NCBI GenBank assembly: GCA_963978895.1
Contig: OZ022246.1
Coordinates: 7,185,932-7,249,931, forward strand
DNA length: 64,000 nt
Direction of reading: 5' to 3'
Source: Erpobdella octoculata
Taxonomy: Eukaryota > Annelida > Clitellata > Hirudinida > Erpobdellidae
Notes under the pieces: model-generated
What the model was told of the DNA's origin: nothing
The model's database searches: none
What the model saw: only the letters and a program-made list of their open reading frames with translations
Position numbers and translations under genes: made by a program
In this document: positions 49,143-60,052 of the stretch, piece after piece
Numbering within the stretch: position 1 is the first letter of the stretch
Layout: the number at the start of each line of letters is the position of its first letter

Positions 49143-50063
49143 CTAGCAGTGCCCGTAGCGGCTTCGCTCGCATGAAATTAGAGAGTTTGAACAGTGCATC
49201 CATAGTAGAGATCAATTGTTTAGGTCTCGGCTAGGCCCGTCGACAACTTAGCCCAGCCCGTTTTAAAAACCCAAACTCCTGGCCCGGCACAGCCCGTCTG
49301 AATTAGGCGCGGCCCCTTTTTACAGGCCTAGAAGTTCTATAAACTTTATGAAAAACTTCGGCCCGTCCCACCTTGACTTCAGGTTTAGCCCGCCCAAATA
49401 AAACCCTAAAATCACTAAAACATCTATATACTTGGTGAAAAATCTCGGCCCGTCCGTCCTTGATTTAAGGTTTATTTAGAAAAGAAACTAAATAATAATT
49501 TTTACATCTGTGATATTTACTGTTTTTGAGTAGCAGTTACTATAAAAGACAATTAGCCCTATTTTCCACCCCACATTTGAAGTCCTGGAAACCAAATTTT
49601 CAAAAAATGCTAAAACACGTATTTCATTATTTTTGGAGTAAAAACTAAATACTAATTTTTACTCCTGTAGCATTTACAGTTTTTGAGTAGAAGCTACTTT
49701 AAAAACCAAATAACCCAATTTTCCAACCCACATTTGAGGTCCGGGAAATCGAATTTTTAAAAAATGGTGAAACACGTATCTTTTTATTTTTCAAAAAGAA
49801 TCTATATACCAAATTTCAACATATCCTCATTTTTGGTTTTCGAGATATACATTGTTTTAGAAAAAAGTTTGTTTTCCAGTTGTTTCTTCTCAGGAGCAAA
49901 ATTTTCAAAAATCCTTTCTTAGCGAATGTTTACGCTATAAAAGTAATATAAGTTCCAAATTTCACGTTCCTAGGATGAGGCGTTTGAGCTTGGCGTTGAT
50001 TATCAGTCAGTCATCAGTCAGTCTGTCAGTCAGTCAGGACATGTTCTTTTATATATATATATA
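49143..50063 (-). mobile_element. Helitron-like family 2, precisely inserted between A and T
   Basis: On the minus strand it begins TCTATATATATATAAAAGAA (50063) and ends GGGCACTGCTAG (49143). The neighbours are A at 49142 and T at 50064 (plus strand). If the copy is removed, ...TATGTA joins TGTATG... and the TATG array is uninterrupted, so there is no target duplication. It is 921 bp and non-coding. Confidence 0.75.
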
Positions 50064-50298
50064 GATGTATGTATGTATGTATGTATGTATGTATGTATGT
50101 ATGTATGTATGTATGTATGTATGTATGTGTGTAGAATCGGATCTAGGGGGGGGAAACTGAGAGCGAACAAATGAGCGGGAAAACGACAGGGAACGGATAA
50201 CGACGTGAGCGGGAGCGCAAGCGGGAAGGAAACGGGAGCGAAAAAGAAACGCATTAGGTAAACCTCTAAAAACCCCGGGCAACGCCGGGTGCCCCGCT

Positions 50299-50300
<2 letters not shown>

Positions 50301-50394
<94 letters not shown>

Positions 50395-50499
50395 CACATA
50401 CATAAATGAACGGGAACGGGATAGCAAACTGGAACCGAAAAGCAACTGAGAGCGAAAGAGCGAGCGGGAAATATATGCATATATATATATATATTAATG

Positions 50500-50596
<97 letters not shown>
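50301..50596. repeat. (TA)n tracts around a family 1 fragment
   Basis: TA at about 50301-50390 and 50505-50596. Between them is a short family 1 piece (ATGAACGGGAACGGGATAGC, then AAAAGCAACTGAGAGCG). Confidence 0.85.
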
Positions 50597-50598
<2 letters not shown>

Positions 50599-50710
50599 CA
50601 TATTTTGGAATAATATTTTCTTTTAAACAGGCTCTATTAAACACAATTGACCACTTAACATTAGTCATCTTTCTTAGCAAGTTTTTAAAGCCCTTTTCAT
50701 CCATTTGAAA
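50597..50710 (-). pseudogene. Penelope-like ORF N-terminal start, inverted copy
   Basis: The minus strand reads [20 protein letters not shown], then [14 protein letters not shown], and enters (TA)n. About 95 bp matches the plus-strand copy at 51459-51556 without visible difference, forming an inverted repeat around the PLE fragment. Confidence 0.6.
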
Positions 50711-50864
50711 TACTTTGACCTGCGGGCAACTTGACGCTTTCGTCCCAGTTGAACTTCATGACGTTCAGCCTGGATGCGAGGATGGTGCGGGGCTCAGTGG
50801 TTCGAATACTACATTTGAGCATCTCACTTACAATGATAATATTAATAAGCGGCGACGGCGCTAA
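50709..50864 (+). pseudogene. Penelope-like ORF, last codons of the acidic tail
   Basis: The frame reads [17 protein letters not shown], then TTFEHLTYNDNINKRRRR and TAA. It aligns by eye with the ends of the frames at 28477 (PVEL, ITIRRKK) and 60053 (FEHLL, INIKRRK). GGTTCGAATAC inside it resembles a tRNA B box but belongs to the coding frame. Confidence 0.55.
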
Positions 50865-51353
50865 TTGCCGTCCGACCGTATACAATAGCCTTGTCTTACT
50901 TTATGTTACTGCCAATATTTTTGTGCCCGTGCTTGTCGTTCTTTGTGTTGTTCACAAGTCGTACAACGCCGCTCTGTATGGTTACGTTTTTCACCTATCG
51001 AGCGTTTAACGTGTTTTAACTTGTCTTTCCTGTGTTTTAATTACTTATTTAGTTCTAAATTATTGAAAAAATATCATCGATTTTGTTGGGCTACTTTTCC
51101 TCGAACTCTATTTAATTTCAAAGTGAGTTTCGCTCTTTGTAACTCATTTAATGTGGTCGCTTTTTTTTCCTTCTGTTTTTTTAACCTAAATTTCAATGTG
51201 TTCCATCTATCAATAGCCGTATTAATTTATTAACTAAAAACTGATTCAGCCTAGCTCTAATTAAATGTCTCCGTCTAAGCCTAAGTATTTCTGATTTGTA
51301 ACTCTTCCCTTTCAACTTTTATAATATTTAATATTTAATTAATTGTTTAACAT

Positions 51354-51401
51354 AGGGTTCTGAAGATGGCTTTTTATAGCTGAAACTGGCCAGTTAACCC
51401 T
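51354..51401 (+). ncRNA. Type I hammerhead ribozyme of a Penelope-like element
   Basis: Stem I AGGGTT (51354-51359) pairs with AACCCT (51396-51401) over 6 bp. The core CTGAAGA (51360-51366) is followed by one extra T, stem II GGCT/AGCT, then GAAAC at 51382-51386. Stem III ACT/AGT closes on loop GGCC, with predicted cleavage after GTT at 51395. It is the best-paired of the three hammerheads in this window. Confidence 0.75.
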
Positions 51402-51458
51402 GATCGTTTTATCATTTAACTATTTTAACCAATAAATTCTTCAATATATGTCTCGTCG

Positions 51459-51556
51459 TTTCAAATGGATGAAAAGGGCTTTAAAAACTTGCTAAGAAAG
51501 ATGACTAATGTTAAGTGGTCAATTGTGTTTAATAGAGCCTGTTTAAAAGAAAATAT
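51459..51556 (+). pseudogene. Penelope-like ORF N-terminal start
   Basis: Reads [20 protein letters not shown], then [10 protein letters not shown], and breaks into (TA)n 60 bp downstream of the ribozyme region, followed by an inverted family 2 copy. Confidence 0.55.
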
Positions 51557-51577
51557 ATATATATATATATATATATA

Positions 51578-52111
51578 CTAGCAGTGCCCGTAGCGGCTTC
51601 GCTCCCATGAAATTAGAGAGTTTGAACCGTGCATCCATAGTAGAGATCATTTTTTTAGGTCTCGGCTCGGCCCGTCGACAAATTAGCCCAGCCCGTTTTA
51701 AAAACCCAAACTCCTGGCCCGGCACAGCCCGTCTGAATTAGGCCCGACACATTTTTACAGGCCTAGAAGTTCTATATACTTGATGAAAAACTTCGGCCCG
51801 TCCCACCTTGACCTCAGGTTTGGCCCGGCCAAACTGAAGACCCTAAAATCACTAAAATATCTATATACTTGGTGAAAAACCTCGGCCCGTCCCACTTTGA
51901 TTTAAGGTTTGGCCTGGCCCGTGTGAAGACTCTAAAATAACGGGTTGGCCCGGCCGATGATAAACTGGACTTAGCTACTTTTAACCGGCACAAAACTTCA
52001 AAATACTAATTTTTACATTTGTAGCACTTACAGTTTGTGAGTAGCAGTTATATGGAAATCAAATAACCCTTATTTCCACCCCACATTTGAGGTCCTGGAA
52101 ACCAAATTTTC
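51578..52111 (-). mobile_element. Helitron-like family 2, truncated by gypsy sequence
   Basis: Starts at CTAG (51578) with the usual CAGTGCCCGTAGCGGCTTCG and the GGCCCG-rich part, then the first CCCACATTTGAGGTCCTGG unit. It stops at about 52111, where gag coding sequence of a gypsy element begins. The missing 5' half is not found beyond the gypsy LTR. Confidence 0.6.
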
Positions 52112-55100
52112 ATCGACAATGTACAAAATGTTAATGCAGTAAAACAAATGAACAGGAAGAAACCTCGACCTGGGTTCCCTAGCAAGGATATCCCCCGATC
52201 TTCTACCAAAGGTAATTGTTTCATCTGTGGTTAGCCAGAACATTTTAGAAAAGATTGTCCGAAAAATCAGCCAAAAGCTCAACAGAGAAAAAATAAAGCA
52301 ATTAAGAAGATTGTTGGTAATGTGGTTGCCAATCGGAGGTACACTGAGGTTAATTTTGGTGACACTCAGGTTAGAATGCAGTTAGATTCTGGTGCCGACG
52401 TCACACTCATCAACAAGGAAACATGGGAACAAATCGGTTCACCTGCCTTGGAGAGGTCAATGACGACACTGGGAGCTGCAAATGGAAGTCCGATTAAGGT
52501 CCTGGGACAATTTGATGTAAAGTTCACCTGTGGAGGACATTCAGGTCAAGGTCGCTGCTACGTGGCTGACAAAGTCGAGCAATTGTTAGGCATCGAATGG
52601 ATGAACCAACTTCCTCCTCTTCAAAAAGCATTCAACGCCATCTGCTGCAAAATTGAGCAGAAGCCAAAGGAGAAAGGGGAACATCTTGCCAGCAGTTTGA
52701 GTGAATGTTTTCCAGATGTTTTCAAGGAAGAATTGGGAAAATGTCAAACAAAAGCTCAATTGTTCGTCAAGCAGGGAACACGTCCAATCTTTTGTCGACA
52801 GAGAAAGATTCCGTTTGCTCGGGAAGAAGCCGTTAACGTGGAGCTGGAGCGTTTGGTGCAGCAGGGAGTTCTGAAGAAGGTTGACTACAGCAACTGGGCC
52901 GCCCCGATTGTTGTAGTTGCCAAGAAAAATGGAGCAGTCAGGATATGTGCAGACTTCAAAACAGGACTCAACGATGCACTGGAAATGCACCGACACCCGC
53001 TACCTGTGCCCGATGAAATCGTTGCTCGTCTGAACCAAGGCGCATGGTTCACTCAGATTGACTTCGCTGACGCATACTTGCAAATGGAAGTTGAAGATGA
53101 CTCGAAGGAACTGGTCACAATTAATACACACAAAGGTTTGTTCCAGTACCAGCGATTGCCTTTTGGAGTCAAATGCGCACCTGGCATTTTTCAAGAAGCT
53201 ATGGATCGAATGATCACAGGACTGGAAGGTTGTGCAGCATATCTAGATGATGTCATAGTGACCGGATCTACGCTGGATGAACACAATCGAAATGTTAAAG
53301 CTTTGTTCAAGAAAATCGCTGAGAGTGGATTTCGTGTACGAATGGAAAAGTGTTCATTTGCTAAAGAAGAAATCAAGTTTTTGGGGCACATTGTTTCAAA
53401 AGATGGCCGTCGACCAGACCCCGAGAAAATTCAAGCGATTGTTGAAATGCCAGAGCCTAAGGATGCAAAGCAGTTAAAATCATTCTTAGGCATGATAAGC
53501 TATTATTCGTCCTTTGTACCAGAGATGCGATCAATGAGGGGCCCTTTGGACGATCTCGAAAGGAAGGACACATTTGAATGGACTGCAGAGCACCAGGAAG
53601 TTTTAGGAAAGCTAAAGAAAGTGCTGCAGTCAGATCTGTTGTTGACGCACTACGACCCTGAACTGGACATTGTCGTTGCTGCGGACGCGTGTGAATATGG
53701 AATCGGAGCTGTGATCTCCCATCGTTTTCCAAACGGCATGGAAAAAGCAATTGCACACGCCAGTAGAGCTCTCACAAAGGCTGAGAAGAACTACGGACAG
53801 ATAGAGAAGGAAGCTCTTGCCTTGGTATTCGCAGTAAGAAAATTCCACCGCTATGTTTACGGCAGACGCTTCATGCTGCTGACAGATCACAAGCCTTTTC
53901 TATCTATTTTTGGATCAAAGGTTGGTGTATCTGCTCACTCAGCAAATCGACTACAACGATGGGAACTCGTCTTGCTTGCTTATGACTTCAACATCGAGTA
54001 CAGACGATCTACCCACTTTGGACAAGCCGATGCACTATCCCGTCTTATCACTTCAAGAAAACTGCAGGAATATGATGACATCGTTATCGCAAAGATTGAA
54101 ATGGATGTCAACGCAGTTCAGAGTGATGTTATCCGACACTTGCCTGTCACTAAGGAGGAAATTCGTAGGATGACCGAAGAAGACTCCGAGCTAAAGTTGG
54201 TTGTGGAAGCCGTCAGAACAGGACGATGGCCGAGATTTCAGTCAGGATCGCTCCTACACGCCTACCACAGCCGTGCTACAAACATGTCTGTTTGTAATGG
54301 TGTACTCTTCATGGGATCTCGTGCAGTGATAACAGCAATATTGAAGAATCAAGTTCTAAAAATGCTGCACGAAGGACACCCAGGAGCAACCAGGATGAAG
54401 ATGCTCGCTCGGAGGTATGTTTTTTGGCAAGGTATCGACAGGGATATTGAAGACAGAGTAAGGCTTTGCAGCTCCTGTCAGATGGCTGCAAAGATGCCTG
54501 TCAAAAATGAATTGTCACCATGGCCGACACCAGATTGCGCATGGGAGAGGATCCATATAGATTATGCCGGTCCAATGGAAGGAATGATGTTCCTTGTGGT
54601 TGTGGATGCCTTCTCCAAGTGGCCTGAAATTGTCCAAATGAGGACATCGACGACAACTGCTACAATCAAAGAGTTGGGTAAAATTTTTTCACAGCATGGA
54701 TACCCAAAGATGTTAGTGTCGGACAATGGAACACAATTTGCTTCAAAGGAGTTTGAGGAGTACTGCCAAAGTCATGGCATCAACCATGTAAGATCACCGC
54801 CATATCAGTCTCACTGCAACGGACAAGCCGAACGTTTCGTTGATACGTTCAAGCGGGCTCTTAGAAAATTGCAGGGAGAGGGTGCGACGACTGACGTGCT
54901 GCAAAAGTTCTTGCTGACGTATAGGACAACACCTCTACCATCATCAGAAGAACTGAAAACACCTGCAGAGCTACTCCTAGGCAGACAATTACGAATTCCT
55001 TTGACAGACCTCCAACTGAATAAATTCCATCATCAAGATGAAAAGATCGAGAAACCCGGTTCTTGTAAAAGAGAGTTTACAGAACAAGATGCTGTCTATG

Positions 55101-55477
55101 TGCGGACATACGACAATCCGAATCAGCCAGAATGGACTCCCGGTAGAATCGTCCGACGTTTGGGAAAATCTGTTTATGACGTTGAAGTTGGAAGAAGAGT
55201 GATGCGGCGATACTGCAATCAGTTGCGAAAACGGGTATCAGAAGAAGCTCTGTTGGTTATATCTGATGTTTTCGACATCCCTCTTCTCCCACCAATCAAG
55301 TCATCCCTGAAGACGACCGATTTTTCTAACAGTGCCATTTCGGTTGACGTTTCAGTTAACGAGGACAATCGTCAAATCATCTCGACAGACCAGGTTCCAA
55401 AGGTGAGGCCTAAAAGAACACGTCGACCTCCTCGAAGATTGGAAATGAATGCTTCCAAGAAAACTTATCTTGTTTAG
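52112..55477 (+). CDS. Gypsy gag end and pol polyprotein, one in-frame TAG
   Basis: A single frame apart from TAG at 52232-52234. It includes the nucleocapsid knuckle (CFICG, stop, PEHFRKDC; the stop replaces one non-ligand residue), then protease (LDSGADVTLIN), reverse transcriptase (QIDFADAY motif A and YLDDV at about residue 307 counting from 52322) and RNase H (DACEYGIGAV, LLTDHKPF). The integrase has an HHCC finger (HEGHPGATRMK, CSSCQ) and D747, D801, E837 (HIDYAGP, SDNGTQF, GQAERF) with 35 residues between the last two. The frame is open for over 1050 codons after the TAG, so the copy is young. Translation presumably starts in the lost gag part; the first pol codon of the open frame is not an ATG. 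Confidence 0.85.
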
Positions 55478-55487
55478 GAGGGGGAGG

Positions 55488-55706
55488 TGTTATGGAGACA
55501 TTTAATTGTATTAATTATATATTTTTATAATTGACAGTTAATATTAATATCTACGGTTGTGGATATTAATATCTTTGTTTTCCTTCCATTAACGTCCTTT
55601 TTTGAGTTTCTCTCTCGTTGTTGATGGCTGAGCGCTGTATCGTTTTTATGGTTAAATAAACTATATTCGAAATATAACTAACGTCGTTGTTTATCGGGTC
55701 ATAACA
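55488..55706 (+). repeat. Gypsy 3' LTR, 219 bp
   Basis: Begins TGTTATGGAGACATT directly after the polypurine tract and ends CGGGTCATAACA. It contains TTAAATAAACTATATTCG, which may serve for polyadenylation. No second copy is present in the window. Confidence 0.75.
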
Positions 55707-55720
55707 CTATAAAAGAATAT

Positions 55721-55849
<129 letters not shown>

Positions 55850-55924
55850 TGAATTCAAACTCTATCGAAACGGCTGAACCGACTTTAATTAAATTTTTTG
55901 TGTACATTTGGTAGGCTATTTAGA

Positions 55925-56062
55925 ATATTTTTTTAAAATTATTTTGTCATCTACCGGATTCAAAAGGGCCAACGTACTAAGATGAAAGTAATTCATGTTG
56001 ACCGCCTTGCCAAATATTATGGAGGCAATGAAACTGTTCGGGACGAACAGGATTGAGAAGGG
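55925..56062 (+). pseudogene. Gypsy integrase C-terminus with polypurine tract, second family
   Basis: The frame reads FVIYRIQKGQRTKMKVIHVD, then RLAKYYGGNETVRDEQD and TGA, the usual end of gypsy pol proteins. GAGAAGGGGGTAG follows. The last codons and polypurine tract match the 3' end of the non-autonomous LTR element at 56732-58410, so this may derive from its autonomous partner. Confidence 0.6.
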
Positions 56063-56255
56063 GGTAGTTTTATATCTACGGTTTATATAATTTCCTATCA
56101 CAGCTGATAAACCTCAGAAGACTTTATGAATTAAGTAGGACATAACTTCAATCAACCAGTCTTAATTACAGTTACTAAGATACAAGTTTTTGATTAAGTG
56201 TGTATTTCTTCTAATAAATAAAGGACCATTTTCAAAGAACCTGAATATTATAACA

Positions 56256-56296
56256 ATATATATATATATATATATATACATATATATATAATCATA

Positions 56297-56328
<32 letters not shown>

Positions 56329-56354
56329 CATATATATATAATCATATATATATA

Positions 56355-56450
<96 letters not shown>

Positions 56451-56475
56451 CGTATATATATATACATATATTACA
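56256..56475. repeat. (TA)n-rich tract
   Basis: TA with TACA and ATAATCA interruptions; Ile-Tyr frames are artefacts. Confidence 0.9.
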
Positions 56476-56479
56476 TATA

Positions 56480-56718
56480 CACATACATAAATGAACGGGA
56501 ACGGGATAGCAAACGGGAACGGAAAAGCAACTGAGAGCGAAAGAGCGAGCGGGAAAGAGAAAGTGACCGGCAGCGGGAAAGCTATCGGGAGCAAAAAACC
56601 GACCGGGAGCGAGAAACGACCGGGAACGGGAGAGCAAGTGGGGAAGGAAACTGGAGATAGAGAGAGACAAGCATTAAAAACCTCGAAAAACCTCGGGCAA
56701 CGCCGGGTAACCCGCTGG
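56480..56718 (+). mobile_element. Helitron-like family 1, 3' end with CTGG terminus
   Basis: Begins in ATGAACGGGAACGGGATAGC, runs through the minisatellite and ends with CTCGGGCAACGCCGGGTAAC, then CCGCTGG before T. CTGG also fits the CTRR rule of Helitron 3' ends. Confidence 0.55.
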
Positions 56719-56731
56719 TATATATATATAT

Positions 56732-56922
56732 TGTTACGATATCACCAAATCGTATACCGGGCTCAATAGAATGGTTTTGCAGTTTATTGGAAAATAATAA
56801 ATGAAGGCTTTGTTACGGCTATTTAAACCTTCAAATCTCTTAATAATGATTTCGTAATTATTGTCCTTAATAAAGGTAAGGTTTATCAATAGGAAGTTGA
56901 TTATGAAACCATTGATATTACA
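56732..56922 (-). repeat. LTR (3' in element orientation)
   Basis: 191 bp, matching 58220-58410 except AGGAAGTTG here against AGGAAATTG there. Confidence 0.85.
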
Positions 56923-57069
56923 TTATTACCCCCTTCTTAATTCTGTTCGTCCCGAACAACATTGTCGCTTTTGCGAAATGCGACTCGGCCACGAACACCA
57001 AAATACCTTGATCTTTACTCGTGGCTTTGACCGCAATTCGCAACCAACATGGTCAAGTCTCTTGACCGT

Positions 57070-58166
57070 TTAATACAGTTTCTTCCAGTCCTTCTTTGGC
57101 TTTTGAACAGAGTCTTTCTTTGGCTCATCGTCGCCATTTCTGCACGGTTCATCACAGTCTTTTTTGCATGCCTCGTCCTGAACATCTTTGCACGGTTTAT
57201 CGGAATTGTCTGCTTTTTCTTCTTCCTTCACATCTTTTAGATCTTTCTCAAGAAACTTTTTAAAAAGTTTTTCGAAAACACGTCGTTCCATAAATCCAAT
57301 AAATCCCTTCATCAAACTGTTATTTGATTTTATCACGACTCTTAGTCTATCTGATCTAGAATCCTCTGTGGATTCATCTGATTTAGAACCTTCGGTACCG
57401 TTCTCTGTTCTTGACTCATCTTTTTCAGAGTTTTTGCTAGCTGCATTGCTATTGTTGTTTTTGAGAAATTCATTGTCGTCATCTTTGTTTTCTTCCAAGC
57501 TACAATCGAACGTTTTCTTTTCACATTCCAACTCGGCTCTCTCATCGGTGTCAACTTTCGTATCGTCCAGCGGATCTTTCTTCAAATATTCGCCATCGTC
57601 TGGCAAATCAATGTCTTCTTTTTTTGTCAAATTAGCTTCGACGTATTTCTCGATTGGAGTTTCGTCCGTTTTTAAATCCTTAGTTGCTTCATCCGAGTTA
57701 GATTCGTCACTAAAATCTGACCCTGAATATTCGGTGCCGTCGTCTGTTATGGAGGCTTCCGTTTCAGAACCGTCGCTGTATGGGTATCATGACCGTCTTT
57801 GACAGGCACATCATCATGATCGTCTTTGACAGGCTCATCATCATGACCATCTTTGCATGGTTCATCTTGTACATTCTTGCATGGTTCATCTTGACCGTCT
57901 TTTTTGCTTCCGCAATTGTTTGTTTCACCATTGAAGAGTTTAAGAAATTTCTTCCTTTCTTGCTGTGCTGCTCTGTGTGCTGCTCTGTTTTCCTCCTGTG
58001 CTGCTCTGTTTTCCTCCGCCATTTTATTCAGCGCCTTCAACAAATCATTTTCTACTTCAAACCCATTGTTCTCCAATGACGTCCGGAGGCGGTCCACGAG
58101 ATCAGACTTTCTTCCTTTATCACTGAGCTCTCGTTTTCTAAGTTCCTGCCTCAACTCGAGTATCAA
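57070..58166 (-). CDS. Gag-like acidic protein with SAP-type N-terminus, frameshifted
   Basis: Two frames on the minus strand join through one frameshift near 57780. The first begins ILELRQELRKRELSDKGRKS, then DLVDRLRTSLE, a SAP-like helix-turn-helix, after an upstream in-frame TAG. It goes through an EENRAAQ repeat and acidic DEPCKDGHDDEPVKD repeats. The second continues YSDGSETEASITDDG and a Lys/Asp/Glu-rich region with LMKGFIGFMERRVFEKLFKK, and ends QKPKKDWKKLY. No zinc knuckle or protease is seen. The role as gag or RNA-binding protein is inferred from its position between the LTRs. Confidence 0.6.
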
Positions 58167-58219
58167 GAGCTAATCCAATGCTTTCAAAACCATTCTTGTA
58201 TCCTACTTCTGATCACCAA

Positions 58220-58410
58220 TGTTACGATATCACCAAATCGTATACCGGGCTCAATAGAATGGTTTTGCAGTTTATTGGAAAATAATAAATGAAGGCTTTG
58301 TTACGGCTATTTAAACCTTCAAATCTCTTAATAATGATTTCGTAATTATTGTCCTTAATAAAGGTAAGGTTTATCAATAGGAAATTGATTATGAAACCAT
58401 TGATATTACA
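58220..58410 (-). repeat. LTR (5' in element orientation)
   Basis: 191 bp, direct repeat of 56732-56922. The near-identity of the two LTRs implies a recent insertion. Confidence 0.85.
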
Positions 58411-58498
58411 TTAGTATTATATATATATATCTATATATATATATATATATATATGTATAAAATATATATAGATATATATATGTAAAATATTAATATAT

Positions 58499-59190
<692 letters not shown>

Positions 59191-59439
59191 GACTCCTCCG
59201 ATCCTCCGGCTCGGGCCAAAAAACCTTCTTGGCCAAAAGTGCCTATACATGATCATTGCATAAGTTTTCAAAGCACTGTTTACAATTGCGTAACAGGCAT
59301 TACTTGCTAATGGACTTCTTAATATTTAGAAGTCCATGACCAAGGATATCTTGTTATATCAAGATATCCTTGCCATGACTTGCTTCCCAGTCTTGCATAA
59401 TGTGACCGATTGCGCGTTATTACAAATTATTAAGAGATA

Positions 59440-59578
59440 GATGGGGCGGGAAAGCGACCCGAATCGGGAAAGTGACCGGGATCGGGAAAGCGACCGGGAG
59501 TGGGAGAGCAAGCGGGAACGGGAAAGCGACCGGGAGCGGGAGAGAAAACCCCCGAGCAACGCCGGGTAACCCCGCTAG
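59440..59578 (+). mobile_element. Helitron-like family 1, 3' end
   Basis: GCGGGAAAGCGACCCGAATC-type minisatellite followed by CCCGAGCAACGCCGGGTAAC and CCCGCTAG at 59578, before T. Confidence 0.55.
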
Positions 59579-59584
59579 TATTTA

Positions 59585-59718
59585 TATATATTCCCGCAAG
59601 CAAGTTTCATTGAACTTTGTCGCCCATTTTGCATTCAACAGTTTCTTGTATAAACCTTGCAAAACAACAATATCTTTCCTTTCTGAAACTACACCAAGCA
59701 ATGTTTTAAAATCTTTAT
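59585..59718 (-). pseudogene. Penelope-like ORF N-terminal start, diverged
   Basis: The minus strand reads LQGLYKKLLNAKWATKFNET, then CLREYI, and enters TATATAAA. It keeps the KK.LNAKW...FN..CL.E.I pattern of the copies at 28777 and 51459 but differs at many positions. Confidence 0.5.
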
Positions 59719-59719
59719 T

Positions 59720-59768
59720 TTTCCAACTGACAGGCCAGTTTCGGTTAATTTAACCATCTTCAGAGCTT
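59720..59768 (-). ncRNA. Hammerhead-like motif of a Penelope-like element, stem I weak
   Basis: On the minus strand: CTGAAGA (59763-59757), extra T, stem II GGTTAA/TTAACC (perfect), GAAAC, stem III ACTG/CAGT, then GTT as predicted cleavage site. Stem I has only a G-T and a C-G pair next to the core, so activity is doubtful. Confidence 0.5.
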
Positions 59769-60052
59769 CATTTTAAACTTTATAATAATAAAACGGTATA
59801 TATTAAAATCGAAAAGGACACTTTCTCAAACTTATAATAATAAAGTTAATTAAACAGCAGTTTGTTTGTTTTCAATACATGCAGAGTTAGACGTGAAATC
59901 AATAAAAGTAGCCGAGTATTGATGAACACGCTTTCAGTGAGTAAAAAAGTGTCGACGCGTTCAGCCAAAGTCTCACTAAAATACAAATTAAGTACACAAC
60001 CAGCCACCCACACAGCTGATTACACGCTCACTTTTTCCGTAGTTTTTGTTTT

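Larger units (their letters stand above)
48357..50300 (+). mobile_element. Helitron-like family 1 variant with expanded (TATG)n, hosting family 2
   Basis: (TATG)n at 48361-48433 is followed by GAATCGGATCTATGGG and a GAGCGGGAAAAGCGACAG stretch. A roughly 600-bp (TATG)n array runs to 49142. After the nested family 2 copy, TATG resumes at 50064, followed by GAATCGGATCTAGG, the family 1 minisatellite and the tail with hairpin CCCGGGCAACGCCGGG ending CCCCGCTTG before T. The terminal CTTG is a variant of CTAG. Confidence 0.55.
52112..55706 (+). mobile_element. Ty3/gypsy LTR retrotransposon, 5'-truncated, 3' LTR present
   Basis: Contains the end of gag, complete pol, a polypurine tract AGGAGGGGGAGG and one LTR. 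The 5' LTR, primer site and most of gag are missing. Pol style (K02A2.6-like protein of the Mag group) suggests a Mag-related lineage; that is a tentative family reading. Confidence 0.85.
56732..58410 (-). mobile_element. Small non-autonomous LTR retrotransposon
   Basis: Two 191-bp direct repeats, 56732-56922 and 58220-58410, start TGTTACGATATC and end GATATTACA; one difference was seen. Reading on the minus strand, a TTGGTGATCAGAAG segment follows the right LTR (possible primer site). A degenerate gag-like ORF comes next, and AAGAAGGGGGTAA precedes the left LTR. There is no protease, RT or integrase, so it must use another element's machinery. A target duplication is not evident, because the left flank is (TA)n. 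Confidence 0.8.

Noticed and set aside
48322..49234. Frames of 200-300 codons of Met-Tyr-Val-Cys or His-Thr-Tyr-Ile.
   Set aside because: Produced by (TATG)n; no non-repetitive protein sequence of interest.
50800..50825. GGTTCGAATAC as a tRNA B box, suggesting a SINE.
   Set aside because: It lies in the conserved coding end of the Penelope-like ORF, and no A box was found at the right distance.
57188..57802. 204-codon plus-strand Ser/Phe/Leu-rich frame.
   Set aside because: Antisense shadow of the acidic gag-like ORF of the LTR element, which is supported by its position between LTRs.
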